From positions 1 to 33,690 of the forward strand of contig CADBRV010000022.1 in assembly GCA_902797185.1 (NCBI GenBank): 33,690 nucleotides of DNA, given 5' to 3'. Shown here piece by piece: positions 22,293-30,281 of this stretch (position 1 is the stretch's first letter; the number at the start of each line of letters is the position of its first letter). Source of the stretch: an uncultured Lachnospiraceae bacterium (GTDB taxonomy: Bacteria; Bacillota; Clostridia; Lachnospirales; Lachnospiraceae). The notes beneath the pieces were generated by a model that was not told the DNA's origin, did no database searches, and saw only the letters and a program-made list of their open reading frames with translations. The position numbers and the translations under genes are program-made.

Positions 22293-23762
22293 CTAAATGC
22301 CTGCTTTCTGCCGGGCAGCAAACTGGCGGCACACATCCAGAAACCTTTCCGCCGCTTCCGGAGCAGATGACAGGTAAAAATGAGGGAATCCCGCCAGAAG
22401 GTTCCCCTTCGCGATGCCTCCCGTCCAGTGCCTTGTGCCCACCGGCTTCTCTTCCAGAAAAGCATCCCCGTCAAAGGTGCTTTTCCAGTAATGGAATTCA
22501 TGGCCGCGGATGGTGCCGCCTTTCTTAAGCAGCAGCGTATCCTGCCGCGCCGTAAGCTGCACATAACCGAAATGGGACAGCTTGTCCGACTTCAGACCCT
22601 CCGCATCCAGCACGCCGGCCATGGGCCATTTTTCCCCTTCCGGGTTCTGCAGCTGTGCCTGCAGGTACAGAAAACCCCCGCATTCCGCCCAAACCGGCAT
22701 ATCCTCCTTTACCGCGCGGCGGACTGCTTCCAGCATGGGTGTATTTTCCGAAAGCTGCCGGGTATGGAGTTCCGGGTAACCCCCGCCTAAAATAAGCCCG
22801 CTGCAGCCTTCCGGCAGGGAATGGTCCCGCAGGGGCGAGAACTCTACGATCCGCGCACCCAGCTTTTCCAAAAGGCTGATATTTTCCCGATAATAAAAGC
22901 AGAATGCCTCATCCCTGGCGACAGCGATCCGGACGGGAAGACGCTCTTTATTTTCTGCTGGATGTTCCGGCTTTTCTGACAGATTTCCCGGTCCTACTGC
23001 CGAAGCCCCCGCTTCCTCCGGAGCCTGCCCTGGCTGCATCTGCTCTGCCGGACCCCCCGCTTTCTCCAGTTTCCCGGCTTTGCACGCCAGCTCCAGGATG
23101 CCGTCCAGGTCCACTGTCTCTTCCATCTGCGCCGCGATTTTTCCCACCTTCTGGGACAAGCCCTCAATCTCATTGGGAAGGAAAAGCCCCAGGTGCCTGG
23201 AAGGGATCTCTTCTTCCTTGAGGCGGGGCAGGTAGCCGAGAACCGGGATGGGATAAGCTTCCTCCACCTTTTCCTTTAACATGCGGAAGACATTTTCCGA
23301 GCAGCGGTTCATCAGCACGCCGCAGATCCCGCTGTCTTGCACAAAATGGAAAAACCCGGAAAGCAGGGCCAGGTTGGAAAGCCCGGCTCCTCCCGCGTCA
23401 ATCACAAATATCACCGGGGTCTTCGTCTTTTTCGCGACATCATAGGTGGAAGCTTCCACCGAAGAGGCCCCCAGCCCGTCATAATATCCCATGACTCCTT
23501 CCAGCACGGAAATATCCGCACCCGCGGATTCCTCTGCCAGGATCTGCCGCAGCTGGCCGGCATCGGAAAAGAACGGGTCCAGGTTGCCGGCGGGCACCTG
23601 CAGGACCGCTCTGTGGAACAATGGGTCAATATAATCCGGGCCGCATTTAAAAGAAGAGACTTTAAGCCCCCGGTCCTTAAATGCCCGAAGCAGACCGATG
23701 GTCACCAAAGTCTTGCCGCTCCCGCTTTTCGGGGCCGCGATCAGGATCCTGCTTTGTCCCAT
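22293..23762 (-). CDS. cbiA: Cobyrinate a,c-diamide synthase CbiA
   Basis: Amidates the a and c side chains of cobyrinate with glutamine and ATP. The 489-residue protein has the N-terminal loop IAAPKSGSGKTLVT (8-21), FKCGPDYIDP, EGVMGYYDG, and a C-terminal glutaminase domain with the nucleophile in VWAECGGFLYLQ and later HEFHYWKS. A Pro/Glu/Ala-rich linker of about 45 residues (230-275) joins the domains and is longer than usual. GGAGGAG lies upstream of ATG 23762, and the start overlaps the end of cbiJET by 22 bases. Confidence 0.96.
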   Translation of the reverse strand: MGQSRILIAAPKSGSGKTLVTIGLLRAFKDRGLKVSSFKCGPDYIDPLFHRAVLQVPAGNLDPFFSDAGQLRQILAEESAGADISVLEGVMGYYDGLGASSVEASTYDVAKKTKTPVIFVIDAGGAGLSNLALLSGFFHFVQDSGICGVLMNRCSENVFRMLKEKVEEAYPIPVLGYLPRLKEEEIPSRHLGLFLPNEIEGLSQKVGKIAAQMEETVDLDGILELACKAGKLEKAGGPAEQMQPGQAPEEAGASAVGPGNLSEKPEHPAENKERLPVRIAVARDEAFCFYYRENISLLEKLGARIVEFSPLRDHSLPEGCSGLILGGGYPELHTRQLSENTPMLEAVRRAVKEDMPVWAECGGFLYLQAQLQNPEGEKWPMAGVLDAEGLKSDKLSHFGYVQLTARQDTLLLKKGGTIRGHEFHYWKSTFDGDAFLEEKPVGTRHWTGGIAKGNLLAGFPHFYLSSAPEAAERFLDVCRQFAARQKAGI

Positions 23763-25729
23763 GTGCCATCTCCTCCAAAACTGAACAGCATGACAGGGCT
23801 TGCCCCCTGCATCAGATGGTGGCTTCCGGCCGCCCTGCTTTTGGCAGCCTGGAGCAGCACCACTTCCGCTTCCACCTGGTGCTCTTCCATCCAGGCAACA
23901 GCCTGCTCCTGGGTCTCTAAGGAAACCGCCGAAAGGACTACCCTGGCCTTGGGGTTGTCTTTGAGCACAGTATCTAAAATCTCTGGCAGGTTCCCGCTGC
24001 TGCCACCGATAAAGACATGGCTGGGCGTGGGCAGGCTCTGCAAAGCGGCAGGTGCCTCTCCCTCGACAACCAGCATATTTTCAATGGCAAACTTCTTCTG
24101 GTTTTTCTCCAAAAGTTCCAGCGCTTCTTTCTTCTTTTCCACCGAATACACGATGCCCCGGTCCATCTGCCGTGCCATTTCCACGGAAACAGAACCGGTG
24201 CCGGCACCGATGTCATAAACCACGGCATCCCTTGTCAGATGGAGCTTGCCCAGGATCACGCTGCGCACTTCCTGCTTGGTCATAGGCACTTTGCCCCGGA
24301 TAAACATTTCATCCGGAATGCCCGGCGTGATGACGCATTTTCCCGCATCCGGGTTTTCCAAAAGAACGACATAGGGCTCCGGACAGCTTTCGTTCCTAAG
24401 CTCTTCCGGCGTCCCCTGCAGGATCTTTTCATCCTCATAGGAAAGCCGGGAACCGGCCGTGATGTGCACCTTCCCTAACCCGTTTTCCAGCAAGATATCG
24501 CAAAGCCCTTCCAGGGTTTCTCCAGGCAGCAGGAATACTTTCCGGTGAAAATTTAATACCGGAAGAAGGTTCTGGCTGCGCCCATGGCGGCTGACAAACA
24601 CGGCATCTCCCCAGGTGGTTTTTACCTTTGCGCATAAAGCGGAAAGGGTGGAAATCCCCGGCAGGAGCCTGACCTGGCAGCCCTTCTTTTCCAGCTTTTC
24701 GCACAGGCGTTTTGCCCCGGAATAAAATCCCACATCACCGGACATGACAGCCGCTACCCTATGGTACTGCGGGTGCTGCTCCAGGTATTTCATGATTTCA
24801 TCCGGCTTGTAGCTCACAAAAACCGGCTTCCCGTACTTTTCCAGAGGGACCACCATACGGTCCGCGCCAACGACAAGGTCTGCCTGGCGGATTGCCTCGT
24901 CTGCTTCCAGCGTCAGGTCCGCGAGGCTCCCGCTGCCAAATCCCAGGATCGTCACCTTCTGCTTGCTGCGCAGGCGGAACCGCTCCTGCAGTTCCTGCAC
25001 CGCCTGCTGCAGGCTGATGCCGCTTTCCTGCATGGGCCGTCCGATCACCACGACAGAGACCCCTGCTGCCTTTGCCGCTTCCAGCTTTTCCTGGAACCCG
25101 CCGGCAGAACCGGAATCCTTCGTAACCAGGAAGGAAATATTCCATTTACGGAAAAGGGCTTCATTAAGCTCCTTCGAAAAAGGTCCCTGCATGCAGATGA
25201 GATGGCTGCCCCGGATCCCATAGCCTTCGCACTTCGTTACCGCATCAACGGAAGGCAGCGTCCGCACATAAAGCCGCTCCAGCGCGTCTTCCATGTTTAA
25301 AAAGGCCGGTACTTCTTTGATCCCGGTGCCAAGGAAGACATTGCCCTTCCGTTTGTCCAGATAGGCGGCAGCTTCCTCCGGGCTGGAAACATGCAGCACC
25401 GGTTCGTCCCCATCCAGCTCGCTGCTCCGAAGGATCCGGAGGTAATCCATGTAGGTATTCTCGCAGGCATGGCGGATATTTTCCGTCACTTCCCGTGCAT
25501 AGGGATGGGTCGCATCCAGAACCAGCTTGGGCTTTTCTTCCCGCAGCATCGCTTCCATATCCTGCTGGTCCATGCGGCGGTCCGTCACATGGATGTTGCT
25601 GCTTTTGGGAAGCAGCTCCTTGCCATATTCCGTGGCTACGCATACCGTTACCGAAACATCTTCTCCCACCAGTTCCTCTGCCAGCACCCTGCCTTCCGTC
25701 GTGCCGGCAAAAATCACAAGGTCGCTCAT
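23741..25729 (-). CDS. cbiJET: CbiJ-CbiE-CbiT fusion: precorrin-6A reductase and C5,C15 methyltransferases
   Basis: A 662-residue three-domain enzyme. Residues 1-255 are CbiJ/CobK (FAGTTEGRVLAEEL at the nucleotide-binding start; DATHPYAREV; LVTKDSGSAGGFQEKL). Residues 258-460 are CbiE (VTILGFGSGSLADLT; SGDVGFYSGAKRL; LPGISTLS). Residues 465-662 are CbiT (KVPMTKQEVRSVILGKL; SAM loop DIGAGTGSVSVE at about 506-517). Together they reduce cobalt-precorrin-6A, methylate C15 with decarboxylation, and methylate C5. CbiE-CbiT fusions are common; the added CbiJ is known from some Clostridia. ATG 25729 is preceded by GGAGG; a GTG four codons earlier is less likely. Confidence 0.95.
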   Translation of the reverse strand: MSDLVIFAGTTEGRVLAEELVGEDVSVTVCVATEYGKELLPKSSNIHVTDRRMDQQDMEAMLREEKPKLVLDATHPYAREVTENIRHACENTYMDYLRILRSSELDGDEPVLHVSSPEEAAAYLDKRKGNVFLGTGIKEVPAFLNMEDALERLYVRTLPSVDAVTKCEGYGIRGSHLICMQGPFSKELNEALFRKWNISFLVTKDSGSAGGFQEKLEAAKAAGVSVVVIGRPMQESGISLQQAVQELQERFRLRSKQKVTILGFGSGSLADLTLEADEAIRQADLVVGADRMVVPLEKYGKPVFVSYKPDEIMKYLEQHPQYHRVAAVMSGDVGFYSGAKRLCEKLEKKGCQVRLLPGISTLSALCAKVKTTWGDAVFVSRHGRSQNLLPVLNFHRKVFLLPGETLEGLCDILLENGLGKVHITAGSRLSYEDEKILQGTPEELRNESCPEPYVVLLENPDAGKCVITPGIPDEMFIRGKVPMTKQEVRSVILGKLHLTRDAVVYDIGAGTGSVSVEMARQMDRGIVYSVEKKKEALELLEKNQKKFAIENMLVVEGEAPAALQSLPTPSHVFIGGSSGNLPEILDTVLKDNPKARVVLSAVSLETQEQAVAWMEEHQVEAEVVLLQAAKSRAAGSHHLMQGASPVMLFSFGGDGTWDKAGS

Positions 25730-25896
25730 TTTGTCCTCCACTCCGGGCCATGCCCGGACCTCAAACGCTGTTCCTTACCTGCTCCAAGTAACGCTGATGA
25801 CGGTCATTGGTGCAAATGCCCCATGGAACATCCTTCTCGAAAAGGCTTCTGGAAACCTGTTCCAGTTTCCCTGCCCTAAAACAGCTCCGCCATCCG
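25730..25896 (-). other. 167-bp gap between cbiH and cbiJET, no gene seen
   Basis: It is the longest gap among the early cobalamin genes. No terminator, riboswitch or promoter was recognised. Confidence 0.4.
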
Positions 25897-26634
25897 TTAT
25901 GCCTTCCGGTCCAGATACCCTCTTGGCGTTACCATCCTTCCATTGACTTCTTTTGTACGGCTGCTGCCGATAAATACCGTTGTAAACATGTCCGCGGGCG
26001 CGTCCTTGAGCTGCCCCAGGGAAAGGATTTCCCATTCCTCCCCATCCCTGCCGATCTGCCTGCACATGCCGCAGACCGTATCCGGGCTTTTTACCGTCAG
26101 AAGGTCCTGGCAGGCCTTCTTTAAATAATCCGGGCGCCCTTTGCTGGCCGGGTTGTAAATCACGATGGCAAAATCTGCTTGTGCCGCCAGGATGAGCCTT
26201 TTGCGGATCAGCTCTTTGGGCGTGAGCCTGTCGCTTAAGCTGATGACGGCAAAATCATGGGACAAAGGCGCCCCCAAAAGGGCTCCTCCGGAAAGCGCCG
26301 CGGTAACTCCCGGCACTACGCAGACTTCCACCTCTGGGAAAGACGTTCCCATTTCCAAAAGCAGGGACGCCATGCCATAAACACCGGCGTCGCCGCCGCA
26401 AGCCATGGCAACTTGTTCGCCCCGGTCCGCCGCTTCCAGTGCCATCTGGCAGCGTTCCCGTTCCCTGGTCATAGGCGTCGTGCGGAATTCCTTGCCCGGG
26501 AAAGATTCCCGCAGCAGGTCCACATATACGCCATACCCTATAATAAGATGGCTTTCCTCCAAAACCTTCTTTGCCCGGACCGTCATTTCATCCGTGTCGC
26601 CCGGACCGATGCCTACTACATAAAGGGTCTTCAA
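25897..26634 (-). CDS. cbiH: Cobalt-precorrin-3 C17-methyltransferase CbiH
   Basis: Methylates C17 and promotes ring contraction using S-adenosylmethionine. The 245-residue protein has the methyltransferase loops VGIGPGDTDEMTVRAKKVL (residues 6-24), CGGDAGVYGMASLL and VPGVTAALSGGALLGAPLSHDFAVISLSD, then AIVIYNPASKGR. The first codon is TTG, which overlaps the cbiG stop codon (TTGA), and GGAGG lies nine bases upstream. No ATG offers a better start because the family begins here. Confidence 0.96.
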   Translation of the reverse strand: MKTLYVVGIGPGDTDEMTVRAKKVLEESHLIIGYGVYVDLLRESFPGKEFRTTPMTRERERCQMALEAADRGEQVAMACGGDAGVYGMASLLLEMGTSFPEVEVCVVPGVTAALSGGALLGAPLSHDFAVISLSDRLTPKELIRKRLILAAQADFAIVIYNPASKGRPDYLKKACQDLLTVKSPDTVCGMCRQIGRDGEEWEILSLGQLKDAPADMFTTVFIGSSRTKEVNGRMVTPRGYLDRKA

Positions 26635-27839
26635 AACCGCAGCCTCCTTATTTCTCCCGCTAATGCCGCCGTCATGCCATTTTCCGCCTTTTTCTTCATG
26701 AGGAGGATCCTATTGCCAGATGCCAGCACGGCCGCCCTTTCGCAGACACAGCCTGTACCCGCCACGCTGCGCACAAAATCCGAATCGGAAAAATCTCCCT
26801 CTACCTTTTCCAGCTCTTCTGCCGGAAAAATTCGCAGTGGGACGCCCAGGAAACGGCAGAGCCCCTGCAGCCCCTTTTCCCCTGCCTTAAGGTCTATGGA
26901 AGATACCTGTTTCAAGCAGCAGGGTGAAATCCTGTTTTCCAAAAGGCATTTTTTCAAGAAATCGGAAAGCTCTTCCTCGCTTTTCCCCTTTTTGCAGCCA
27001 ATCCCTGCTGTGACATCTTTGGGATACAGATGGAGGGTCTGCGGGAAAGGGTTTCGGGAAAGGTCACGGCTGATATAAATACCCACGGGCAATTCTTTCC
27101 TTATTTCAGGAAGCCCTCCTCGGCTGGCCATAGCAGCCACGGCTCCCTCCTCCCGATCTTTTTCTCCTGCCTCCGGATTCTTTTCTCCTGCCTCCGGATT
27201 CTTTTCTCCTGCCTCCGGATTCTTCCGGACAATTGCCGGATCCGCCGGGATATCGTCCTTTCCCTCTGGAATTACAATAAGCTCCGGCGGCACTTCCCCC
27301 TTCCAGGGGAAATCGCTTTGGAATCCCACTTTCCTTCCTTGCAAAAGCCTGGCAGAGACTTCCTTTGCCAGGTCCCATTCCCGGATGGAAAGGCTGTTCT
27401 TTTTTGCAAAAACATCCACCGCAAAAAGCCCTTCCTGGTCCGTAGCCGTCGTAATGACCGGCTGCGCGTGCAAGGCGTCGGCGATTTCCAGAGCCAGCTC
27501 ATTGGCTCCGCCGAAATGGCCGCTTAAAAGCGGGATCACGTAGCTGCCGCTTTCATCCATGACCACCACCGCGGGATCTGTCTTCTTATCTTTGATAAAA
27601 GGCGCACAGAGCCGCACCGCGATGCCGGCAGCCCCTGTAAAAAGGATGGCATCGGAACCGGCAAAAGCTTTTCCCGTCCATTCCTTTGCGCTGCCCCGGA
27701 TCCGCCGGACGCCTGGCTGCTGCGGAAAGCTCCCCGCCGAAAAAGCAGAAAGCTCATGCGGGCCGCCTTTCCACTTTTCGGACAAGGAAAGCAGTTTCTC
27801 CTGCCCTTTTTGCGTAAAGCAGATCGCGGAAACCTTCAC
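26631..27839 (-). CDS. cbiG: Cobalt-precorrin-5A hydrolase CbiG
   Basis: Opens the delta-lactone and releases acetaldehyde. The 402-residue protein has an N-terminal domain (FTGAAGIAVRLCAPFIKDK, DPAVVVMDESGSYVIPLLSGHFGGANELA) and a C-terminal domain starting near DVTAGIGCKKGKSEEEL, with AVLASGNRILLMKKK near the end. The linker contains a perfect 21-bp tandem repeat coding NPEAGEK. The start codon is GTG, overlapping the cbiF stop (GTGA), after AAAGGAGGAG. Confidence 0.95.
   Translation of the reverse strand: MKVSAICFTQKGQEKLLSLSEKWKGGPHELSAFSAGSFPQQPGVRRIRGSAKEWTGKAFAGSDAILFTGAAGIAVRLCAPFIKDKKTDPAVVVMDESGSYVIPLLSGHFGGANELALEIADALHAQPVITTATDQEGLFAVDVFAKKNSLSIREWDLAKEVSARLLQGRKVGFQSDFPWKGEVPPELIVIPEGKDDIPADPAIVRKNPEAGEKNPEAGEKNPEAGEKDREEGAVAAMASRGGLPEIRKELPVGIYISRDLSRNPFPQTLHLYPKDVTAGIGCKKGKSEEELSDFLKKCLLENRISPCCLKQVSSIDLKAGEKGLQGLCRFLGVPLRIFPAEELEKVEGDFSDSDFVRSVAGTGCVCERAAVLASGNRILLMKKKAENGMTAALAGEIRRLRF
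27160..27222 (-). repeat. Three perfect 21-bp tandem repeats in cbiG
   Basis: The 21-bp unit coding NPEAGEK is repeated three times without a mismatch in the inter-domain linker (about residues 206-227), followed by a decayed fourth unit (DREEG). Perfect identity suggests a recent expansion. Confidence 0.95.
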
Positions 27840-28606
27840 TGCTCCTCCTTTCCCGTCCCTTTCCGGTATCCTGTAGTAAAAGAGGGATCGTAAAGCTTGG
27901 ACCGGCCATATCTTTCCGGCCTTACTGCCTCTCCGACAATGATAAGGGCCGTCTTGTTAATGCCTTCCCGGGCGGCACACTGTGCCAAGGTCTCCACCGT
28001 GCAGATTACCTGCTTCTCATCCGGCCAGGTTGCCTTATAGACGATGGCTGCCGGCGTATCCGGGCTGTATCCGCCCTTTTCCAGTTCTTCTGTGACCTGC
28101 TCCAGCATGCCCGCGCTTAAAAACAAGACCATCGTTGCCTGGTGGCTGGCCAGGGAAGAAAGGCTCTCCCGCTCCGGCACCGGCGTACGGCCTGCCATCC
28201 GGGTCAAAATGACGCTTTGGGAGACTCCGGGCAGGGTATATTCCATCTGGAGGGATGCCGCCGCTCCGCAGAAGGAGCTGACGCCCGGCACCACTTCATA
28301 AAGGATGCCCCGCTTGTCCAGCTCTTCCATCTGCTCCCGGACTGCCCCATAAAGGCTGCTGTCGCCTGTATGCAGGCGCACCGTGTCCAGCCCGTCTTCC
28401 TGGGCTTCCTCGATCCTGGCGATGACTTCTTCTAAGGTCATTTTCGCACTGTCAAAGATGCGGCATCCTTCCTTGCAGTAAGAAAGAAGCTGTGGATTCA
28501 CAAGGGATCCCGCATAAATAACCTGTCCCGCCTGTTCCAGCTTCTCTTTCCCACGGACTGTAATCAGGTCTGCCGCTCCCGAGCCTGCACCTACAAATGT
28601 TACCAT
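27836..28606 (-). CDS. cbiF: Cobalt-precorrin-4 C11-methyltransferase CbiF
   Basis: Methylates C11 with S-adenosylmethionine. The 256-residue protein begins MVTFVGAGSGAADLITVRG and contains HTGDSSLYGAVREQM, VPGVSSFCGAAASLQMEYTLPGVSQSVILTR and VYKATWPDE, all strong family signatures. AAAGGAACGG precedes ATG 28606. The tail overlaps cbiG by four bases. A 110-bp spacer separates it from cbiD. Confidence 0.97.
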   Translation of the reverse strand: MVTFVGAGSGAADLITVRGKEKLEQAGQVIYAGSLVNPQLLSYCKEGCRIFDSAKMTLEEVIARIEEAQEDGLDTVRLHTGDSSLYGAVREQMEELDKRGILYEVVPGVSSFCGAAASLQMEYTLPGVSQSVILTRMAGRTPVPERESLSSLASHQATMVLFLSAGMLEQVTEELEKGGYSPDTPAAIVYKATWPDEKQVICTVETLAQCAAREGINKTALIIVGEAVRPERYGRSKLYDPSFTTGYRKGTGKEEQ

Positions 28607-28716
28607 GCCGTTCCTTTCCGCTTTCGCGTCTTTTCTCCTGAAAAAGGAATGAAACAGGCGGATGCCTGTGTACCTCCCGAACCGATCCAGGGCGTATCTC
28701 CTTTACGCTCCCTGCA

Positions 28717-29862
28717 TTATGCCCCATTCCCCTGGCATTTTTCCAAAAGCGCCTGCGCGTTTTCCGACCGGGCCAGCATCCCTTTTTCAGAAGAATACAG
28801 GATAACCCCGATCTCCAACTGCCCTTTCGCGCGTTTATCCAGGTAAAACAGGATCCTTTCCAATATATTCCGGTAGACTGCCTCTGCTTTTCCGCTCTGC
28901 TCGATATAGTCCAGCGCTTCTTCCGTGGTCAGGCAGGAAAGGATCTTTTCCAGGATTTCCAGAGGGATATGTTCCCGGATGGCTGCCGCCGCCAGAAGCT
29001 CCATCCTGCAGTCCGCAAAATGGGAATGGGTGTTCATGATCCCGCCGGATACTTTGATAAATTTCCCGATATGGGCTGCGAAAAGGACGCCTTTCAGATG
29101 CAGCCGGAGGGCATAGTCCACCGCCTCGCCCACATAGTTGCTGAACTGCACCGGGCGCTGCTTTGACTTTAATACATCTTTTACAAAGTTTTCCCCATAA
29201 TTGCCGGGCACCAGGAGCTCATAAGCCGCCCCAAGGCTCCAGGCCTGCCGCATCTCCAGGTGGATGGATTCCACTAGGGCTTTTTCGCTCATGGGCTCTA
29301 CGATGCCGGTGGTTCCCAGGATCGAGATACCGCCCACGATGCCCAGCCTGGGATTAAAGGTCTTCTGCGCCCTCTCCTCCCCTTCCGGAGCCAGGACTAC
29401 CACGTCGATCCCGCCGTCCCACTCTTCTTCCTCACAGGCAGACTGTACCGCCTCCCGGATCATCTGCCGGGGGACATGGTTAATGGCGGCGTTTCCCACC
29501 GGCTGGTCCAGGCCCGGCTTTGTCACCCTGCCGATCCCTTTCCCGCCGTCAATATGGATCCCGCCATCCCTGTTTTTCCGTACCTTCGCGCCGATGAGCA
29601 TGCCATCCGTCACATCCGGGTCATCCCCCGCGTCTTTCCGGATAAAGCAGCAGGCTTCGTCCTTGGAAAAAGAAGGCTGCTCTATCGAAAGATGAAGGGT
29701 CTTCCCCTTTGGAGTCCAAATCGAAACCCGGCCTACGTCTTTCTGCCGCAGCAGCATCTGCACCGCTGCCTTCGCCGCGGCAGCCGCGCAGCTTCCCGTC
29801 GTATATCCGCATCGCATCCTGTTTTCCGCGCGGAGTTTTTCGTCCTGCTTTTTCGCTTCCAT
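28717..29862 (-). CDS. cbiD: Cobalt-precorrin-5B C1-methyltransferase CbiD
   Basis: Methylates C1 in the anaerobic pathway; this enzyme is specific to the cbi route. The 381-residue protein has CGYTTGSCAAAAAKAA (18-33), DAGDDPDVTDG, GGKGIGRVTKPGL, PRQMIREAV, GGISILGTTGIVEPMSE and SNYVGEAVDYALRL. It is the first gene of the cluster. No good ribosome binding site precedes ATG 29862, and the likely promoter would put the RNA 5' end within about two bases of that ATG, so it may be leaderless; an ATG at 29817 (residue 16) is an alternative. Confidence 0.95.
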   Translation of the reverse strand: MEAKKQDEKLRAENRMRCGYTTGSCAAAAAKAAVQMLLRQKDVGRVSIWTPKGKTLHLSIEQPSFSKDEACCFIRKDAGDDPDVTDGMLIGAKVRKNRDGGIHIDGGKGIGRVTKPGLDQPVGNAAINHVPRQMIREAVQSACEEEEWDGGIDVVVLAPEGEERAQKTFNPRLGIVGGISILGTTGIVEPMSEKALVESIHLEMRQAWSLGAAYELLVPGNYGENFVKDVLKSKQRPVQFSNYVGEAVDYALRLHLKGVLFAAHIGKFIKVSGGIMNTHSHFADCRMELLAAAAIREHIPLEILEKILSCLTTEEALDYIEQSGKAEAVYRNILERILFYLDKRAKGQLEIGVILYSSEKGMLARSENAQALLEKCQGNGA

Positions 29863-29870
29863 TTCGAAAT

Positions 29871-29899
29871 ATTATATCCTGTTCCTTATGAATTCTCAA
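29871..29899 (-). promoter_or_regulatory. Likely sigma-A promoter of the cobalamin cluster
   Basis: TTGAGA (29894-29899) and TATAAT (29871-29876) are 17 bases apart on the minus strand, close to consensus. The predicted start site (about 29864) is at the cbiD start codon. Confidence 0.6.
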
Positions 29900-30180
29900 C
29901 GATAGCGAGGCGCTGCAAGCCGCCCAAAGGCTCCCGGACTGACCGTCACAAGCCCCATCTGCCATCCTATGGCCTGCCCCGAAGGCTTCCACTCCAGCCT
30001 GCCCAATGCTTTCCTGGCCAGCGCTTTCCCGGATGCGCAAGGGCCGCCCCGGCCGGCCAGCTGATCTACCAACTGTCTGCCAGCGCTTTCCCGAATGCGC
30101 AAGGGCCGCCGGATTCATATTCCTGCATGGACCGATTCCATAATATCATAGGAAAACCAGCGATTCCCGGGGGGATGCAC
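29900..30180. other. Intergenic region before cbiD with a 32-bp direct repeat
   Basis: A 32-bp unit beginning GCCAGCGCTTTCCC occurs at 30017-30048 and 30079-30110 with one mismatch. Open frames on the minus strand cross the region but encode repeat-derived peptides and no recognisable protein. No canonical cobalamin riboswitch was found: the GCCACTG and AGGAGACCTGCC landmarks are missing. Confidence 0.6.
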
Positions 30181-30181
30181 G

Positions 30182-30211
30182 TTGTATCCTGCTTACCGAA
30201 ATTGATATAAT
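30182..30211 (+). promoter_or_regulatory. Possible promoter of the MATE exporter operon
   Basis: TTGTAT (30182-30187) and TATAAT (30206-30211) are separated by 18 bases. A leader of about 63 bases would follow. Confidence 0.5.
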
Positions 30212-30281
30212 AATAACGTTAGGTAAAAACGAAGTAAAACAATGAAAAAGATAGCTGATATGGCTATATTGGGGGATCTAC

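Noticed and set aside
27160-27222. CRISPR-like appearance of three identical 21-bp units
   Set aside because: The units are adjacent without spacers and code in frame within cbiG.
29896-30118. Minus-strand open frames upstream of cbiD, one continuing into cbiD in another phase
   Set aside because: The peptides come from the 32-bp direct repeat, and nothing resembles a known protein. A decayed gene cannot be excluded.
29880-30281. Possible cobalamin riboswitch
   Set aside because: Short resemblances such as GTCAGTCCGGGAGCC are present, but the B12 box and the other conserved blocks are not; a covariance-model search is needed to settle it.
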